DNA of 6,227 nt from Gemmatimonadota bacterium (lineage in GTDB: Bacteria > Gemmatimonadota > Gemmatimonadetes > Longimicrobiales > Longimicrobiaceae). The position numbers and the translations under genes were made by a program. The stretch's first letter is position 1. The number at the start of each line of letters is the position of its first letter. Under the pieces are notes generated by a model. The model was not told where the DNA came from. It saw nothing but the letters and a program-made list of their open reading frames with translations, and did no database searches. The DNA lies in contig JAHWJJ010000288.1 in the NCBI GenBank assembly GCA_019348475.1, positions 1-6,227 of the forward strand, written 5' to 3'. Shown here in pieces: positions 3,410 through 6,227 of the stretch.

Positions 3410-6227
3410 ACGCCTCGATCGTCGCCACCTCGCTGGCGGCGGCCACCGCCGGGGCCGGGGCGGCTTCCACCGCCGCCGCGCCCGCTTCGGCCTCGGGCCC
3501 GAAGTCCACGTCGTTGTACCGGTAGATGCCGGTACCCGCCGGGATCAGGTGCCCGATGATGATGTTCTCCTTGAGCCCCTGCAGGTCGTCGCGCGCGCCG
3601 CGGAGGGCGGCGTCGGTCAGCACCCGCGTGGTCTCCTGGAACGACGCCGCACTGATGAACGACTGCGTGGTCAGCGACGCCTTGGTGATGCCCAGCAGCA
3701 GCGGCTCGCTGGTGGCCGGGGTGCCTCCGCCCGCAAGGTGGCGGCCGTTGGCCTCCAGGAACTCGGTCCGGTCCACCGTCTCGCCCTCCAGGAACTCGGT
3801 CGTTCCGGGCTCCAGGACGCGCACCTTCTGCAGCATCTGGCGCACGATCACGCCGATGTGCTTGTCGTTGATCTTCACGCCCTGCAGCCGGTACACCTCC
3901 TGAACCTCGTTCAGCAGGTACTCCTGCACCGCCTGCGGCCCCTTGATGCGCAGGATGTCGTGCGGGTTCACCGGGCCTTCCGAGAGACGGTCGCCGGCGC
4001 GCACGAAGTCGCCCTCGTGCACGCGCAGGTGCTTGCCCACCGGCACCTCGTACACCCGCTCGTTCCCCGTCTCCGGGATCACGATCACCTCGCGCTTGCC
4101 GCGCTTGATGTCGCCGAAGCGCACGGTGCCGTCCACCTCGGTGATGACCGACGGGTCCTTGGGCTTGCGCGCCTCGAACAGCTCGGCGATGCGCGGCAGG
4201 CCGCCGGTGATGTCGCGCGTCTTGTACGCCTCGCGGGCCAGCTTGGCCAGCGCGGCGCCCGGCTGCACCGCCTCGCCGTCGCGCACGGTGAGCTGCGCGC
4301 CCACGGGAACGATGAACTCGCGCACCTTCACCCCGTTGGCGTCGATGATCTCGATCATGGGGTGCAGCTTCTTGCTGCGGTCCTCGATGATCACCATCTG
4401 CCGGCGTCCGGTGCTCTCGTCCAGCTCCTCGCGCACCGACTCGTCCTCGACGATGTCGATGAAGCGCAGGGTGCCGCCGAAGTCGGCCACGATGGGCTCG
4501 GAGTACGGGTCCCACGCGAACAGCGTGTCGCCCACGGCCACCGTCTGGCCGTCCTCCACCGAGATGGTGGCGCCGTACGGCACCGCCAGCCGGCTGCGGA
4601 TGGCCCCCTCGGCCGTCCGCATGATGATCTCGCCCTCGCGGCTGGTGACGATGCGCGCACCCTCGGGCGTGTTGACCGTGGTGATGCGCTCGAACTGGGC
4701 CAGGCCCTCCACCTTGCTCTTGCGCCCCGTGGTCGCCGCGATGCGCGCCGCCGTGCCGCCGATGTGGAAGGTGCGCAGCGTGAGCTGCGTTCCCGGCTCG
4801 CCGATGCTCTGCGCGGCCAGAATGCCCACCGCCTCGCCCGGGTCCACGATCCCCATGGTGGCCAGGTTGCGGCCGTAGCACTTCACGCACAGCCCGCGGC
4901 GGCTCTCGCAGGTGAGCACGCTCCGGATCTTTACCGACTGGATGCCGGCGTCCTCGATCTCGTCCGCCGCCTCCTCGTCGATCAGGTCGCCCGCCGCCAC
5001 CAGCAGCTCGCCGTCCATGGGGTCGTACACGTCGTCCGACGCCACGGACCCCACGATGCGGTCCTTGAGCGGCTCCACCACGTCCTCGCCCTCCTTGAGC
5101 GCCGACACTTCCAGGCCGAGGACCGTGCCGCAGTCCTCTTCCATGATGGTGACGTCCTGCGCCACGTCCACCAGGCGGCGGGTGAGGTAGCCGGCGTCCG
5201 CCGTCTTGAGCGCCGTGTCGGCCAGGCCCTTGCGCGCGCCGTGCGTGGAGATGAAGTACTCCAGCACGGTGAGCCCCTCGCGGAAGTTGGACTTGATCGG
5301 CGACTCGATGATCTCGCCGATCCCGCCCGTCAGCTTCTTCTGGGGCTTGGCCATCAGGCCGCGCATCCCCGCCAGCTGCCGCATCTGGTCGCGGCTGCCG
5401 CGCGCGCCCGAGTTCATCATCATGTACACGGGGTTGAAGCCCCCCCGGTCCGCCGCCAGGCGGTTCACCATGGCGTCCGCCACGTCGTTGTTGGCGTGCG
5501 TCCAGGTGTCGATGACCTTGTTGTAGCGCTCGCCGTTGCTGATGACGCCGTTGTTGTACGCGCGGGTAAAGCGCGCCACGTCGTCCTCGGCCTCGCGCAG
5601 GATCTCGTCCTTTTCGCCAGGGATCTTCATGTCCTCGATCCCCACCGACACGCCGGCCAGCGTGCTGTAGCGGAAGCCGAACGCCTTCAGGTTGTCCAGG
5701 AACACCACCGTGGTCGCCAGCCCCACCGTGCGGTAGGCGCTGAAGATGATGTCGCCCTGCTCCTTCTTCCCCATCGTCTTGTTCCAGAACCCCATCGGCG
5801 CGGGGACCACGGAATTGAAGATGATGCGGCCCGGCGTGGTGGCCACCCACACCTTCTTCTCGGCCTCGCCCTCTTCCTTGTCGGCCTCCGGACGGGGGTC
5901 GGTCAGGAAGTACACCGTGGAGTGGTACCCCACGCGGCGGTGCGCCAGCGCCATCTCCACCTCGGCCACGTGGCCGAAGCGGGGAAGCACCTTTGCCTGG
6001 TCGCGCTTTGCGGGCGGCTTGGCAATCTCGGCGGCGTCGGCGGCCACGTCGTCGCGGAAGCTGTCCCGGTCCTTGGTGAGCCAGTAGCACCCGATGACGA
6101 TGTCCTGCGACGGCGCCGCCACCGGCCGCCCGTTGCTGGGCAGCAGGATGTTGTTGGACGACAGCATTAGCACGCGCGCCTCCAGCTGCGCCTCGAAGCT
6201 GAGCGGCACGTGCACCGCCATCTGGTC
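3408..6227 (-). CDS. rpoC: DNA-directed RNA polymerase subunit beta', C-terminal two thirds
   Basis: The frame runs from the right edge to TAA at 3410-3408, giving 939 residues. The first visible residues, [19 protein letters not shown], put the edge at the last Asp of the catalytic NADFDGD motif (D464 in E. coli), so about 460 residues are missing. Further landmarks by window residue: the bridge-helix end [13 protein letters not shown] around 281-294; [15 protein letters not shown]; the four cysteines of the second zinc site at 366, 440, 447 and 450 (E. coli 814, 888, 895, 898); and the trigger loop TLRTFHIGG with its His at 488 (E. coli H936). The trigger loop resumes at [18 protein letters not shown] from 672. 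The 184 residues between the two halves, against 197 in E. coli, indicate an SI3-like insertion. A ten-residue loop ([10 protein letters not shown], 296-305) replaces the three residues DGS of E. coli. Leu 484 stands at the E. coli M932 position. The Ala/Glu/Pro-rich tail after [10 protein letters not shown] is poorly conserved. rpoB probably lies upstream. Confidence 0.99.
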   Translation of the reverse strand, partial: DQMAVHVPLSFEAQLEARVLMLSSNNILLPSNGRPVAAPSQDIVIGCYWLTKDRDSFRDDVAADAAEIAKPPAKRDQAKVLPRFGHVAEVEMALAHRRVGYHSTVYFLTDPRPEADKEEGEAEKKVWVATTPGRIIFNSVVPAPMGFWNKTMGKKEQGDIIFSAYRTVGLATTVVFLDNLKAFGFRYSTLAGVSVGIEDMKIPGEKDEILREAEDDVARFTRAYNNGVISNGERYNKVIDTWTHANNDVADAMVNRLAADRGGFNPVYMMMNSGARGSRDQMRQLAGMRGLMAKPQKKLTGGIGEIIESPIKSNFREGLTVLEYFISTHGARKGLADTALKTADAGYLTRRLVDVAQDVTIMEEDCGTVLGLEVSALKEGEDVVEPLKDRIVGSVASDDVYDPMDGELLVAAGDLIDEEAADEIEDAGIQSVKIRSVLTCESRRGLCVKCYGRNLATMGIVDPGEAVGILAAQSIGEPGTQLTLRTFHIGGTAARIAATTGRKSKVEGLAQFERITTVNTPEGARIVTSREGEIIMRTAEGAIRSRLAVPYGATISVEDGQTVAVGDTLFAWDPYSEPIVADFGGTLRFIDIVEDESVREELDESTGRRQMVIIEDRSKKLHPMIEIIDANGVKVREFIVPVGAQLTVRDGEAVQPGAALAKLAREAYKTRDITGGLPRIAELFEARKPKDPSVITEVDGTVRFGDIKRGKREVIVIPETGNERVYEVPVGKHLRVHEGDFVRAGDRLSEGPVNPHDILRIKGPQAVQEYLLNEVQEVYRLQGVKINDKHIGVIVRQMLQKVRVLEPGTTEFLEGETVDRTEFLEANGRHLAGGGTPATSEPLLLGITKASLTTQSFISAASFQETTRVLTDAALRGARDDLQGLKENIIIGHLIPAGTGIYRYNDVDFGPEAEAGAAAVEAAPAPAVAAASEVATIEA

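Larger units (their letters stand above)
3323..3420 (-). repeat. Direct repeat copy 2: rpoC stop, trailer hairpin and terminator
   Basis: This copy includes the last codons and TAA of rpoC, the 3394-3409 hairpin, the conserved stretch around CGATCCTGCGTCCGAAGTC (3366-3384) and the terminator hairpin. It is in the same orientation as copy 1, 493 bases away over the gap-free core and 496 bases away at the left end. Confidence 0.85.

Noticed and set aside
3001..6090. A 1029-codon minus-strand frame overlapping rpoC
   Set aside because: It is rpoC read one base out of frame, with Gly/Arg-rich nonsense and no known motifs.
3312..6170. A 952-codon open frame on the plus strand opposite rpoC
   Set aside because: It is antisense to a certain rpoC, rich in His, Arg, Ala and Leu with no domain pattern; long antisense frames are expected at this GC content.
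1..6227. CRISPR array, tRNA, rRNA or insertion-sequence transposase
   Set aside because: No regularly spaced short repeats, no cloverleaf-type sequence with a recognisable T-arm, and no transposase-like reading were seen; the only sizeable repeat is the pair around 2827 and 3323.

Overview
The window is GC-rich. Blocks I counted by hand run from about 73 to 77 percent GC in the housekeeping genes and drop to 50-57 percent around the PIN gene and its upstream spacer. The large gene is the 3' two thirds of rpoC. Its RpoC carries an extended loop after the bridge helix and a large insertion in the trigger loop, features I associate with the FCB superphylum. Together with a BlaI/M56 pair and a GxVGIGTTxP-type surface-protein fragment, this suggests Gemmatimonadota, perhaps a Longimicrobium-like bacterium. 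That assignment is inference from remembered family patterns; no search was run.

All intact genes read on the minus strand. In transcription order (right to left) they are: rpoC (6227 to 3408, 5' end outside the window) with hairpins and a terminator just after its stop; a spacer of about 710 bases with no intact gene; a two-gene cassette of an unrecognised 65-residue protein and a PIN-domain (VapC-like) ribonuclease; a short spacer with a well-formed promoter overlapped by a 16-base perfect palindrome; then blaI and an M56 (BlaR1/MecR1-type) membrane metallopeptidase gene that overlap by ATGA and leave the window at its left edge.

The spacer between rpoC and the PIN cassette has the most structure. 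A sequence of about 100 bases that starts at the rpoC stop codon and includes the rpoC terminator is present twice in the same orientation, roughly 495 bases apart. Between the copies lies a plus-strand fragment encoding the end of a tail-fibre/adhesin-like protein, with no credible start of its own. This looks like a gene-end repeat element associated with a rearrangement or gene decay.

Functionally, the BlaI-type repressor and M56 protease should form a signal-responsive switch: the protease inactivates the repressor, which probably controls its own promoter. No beta-lactamase or other effector is in view. The PIN protein and its small partner look like a toxin-antitoxin pair, but the partner does not resemble the usual VapB, Phd or AbrB types. 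I see no entirely new multi-gene system. The best leads are the duplicated rpoC-end element, the possible unclassified antitoxin, the non-canonical operator-like palindrome and a ten-G tract in the M56 gene.
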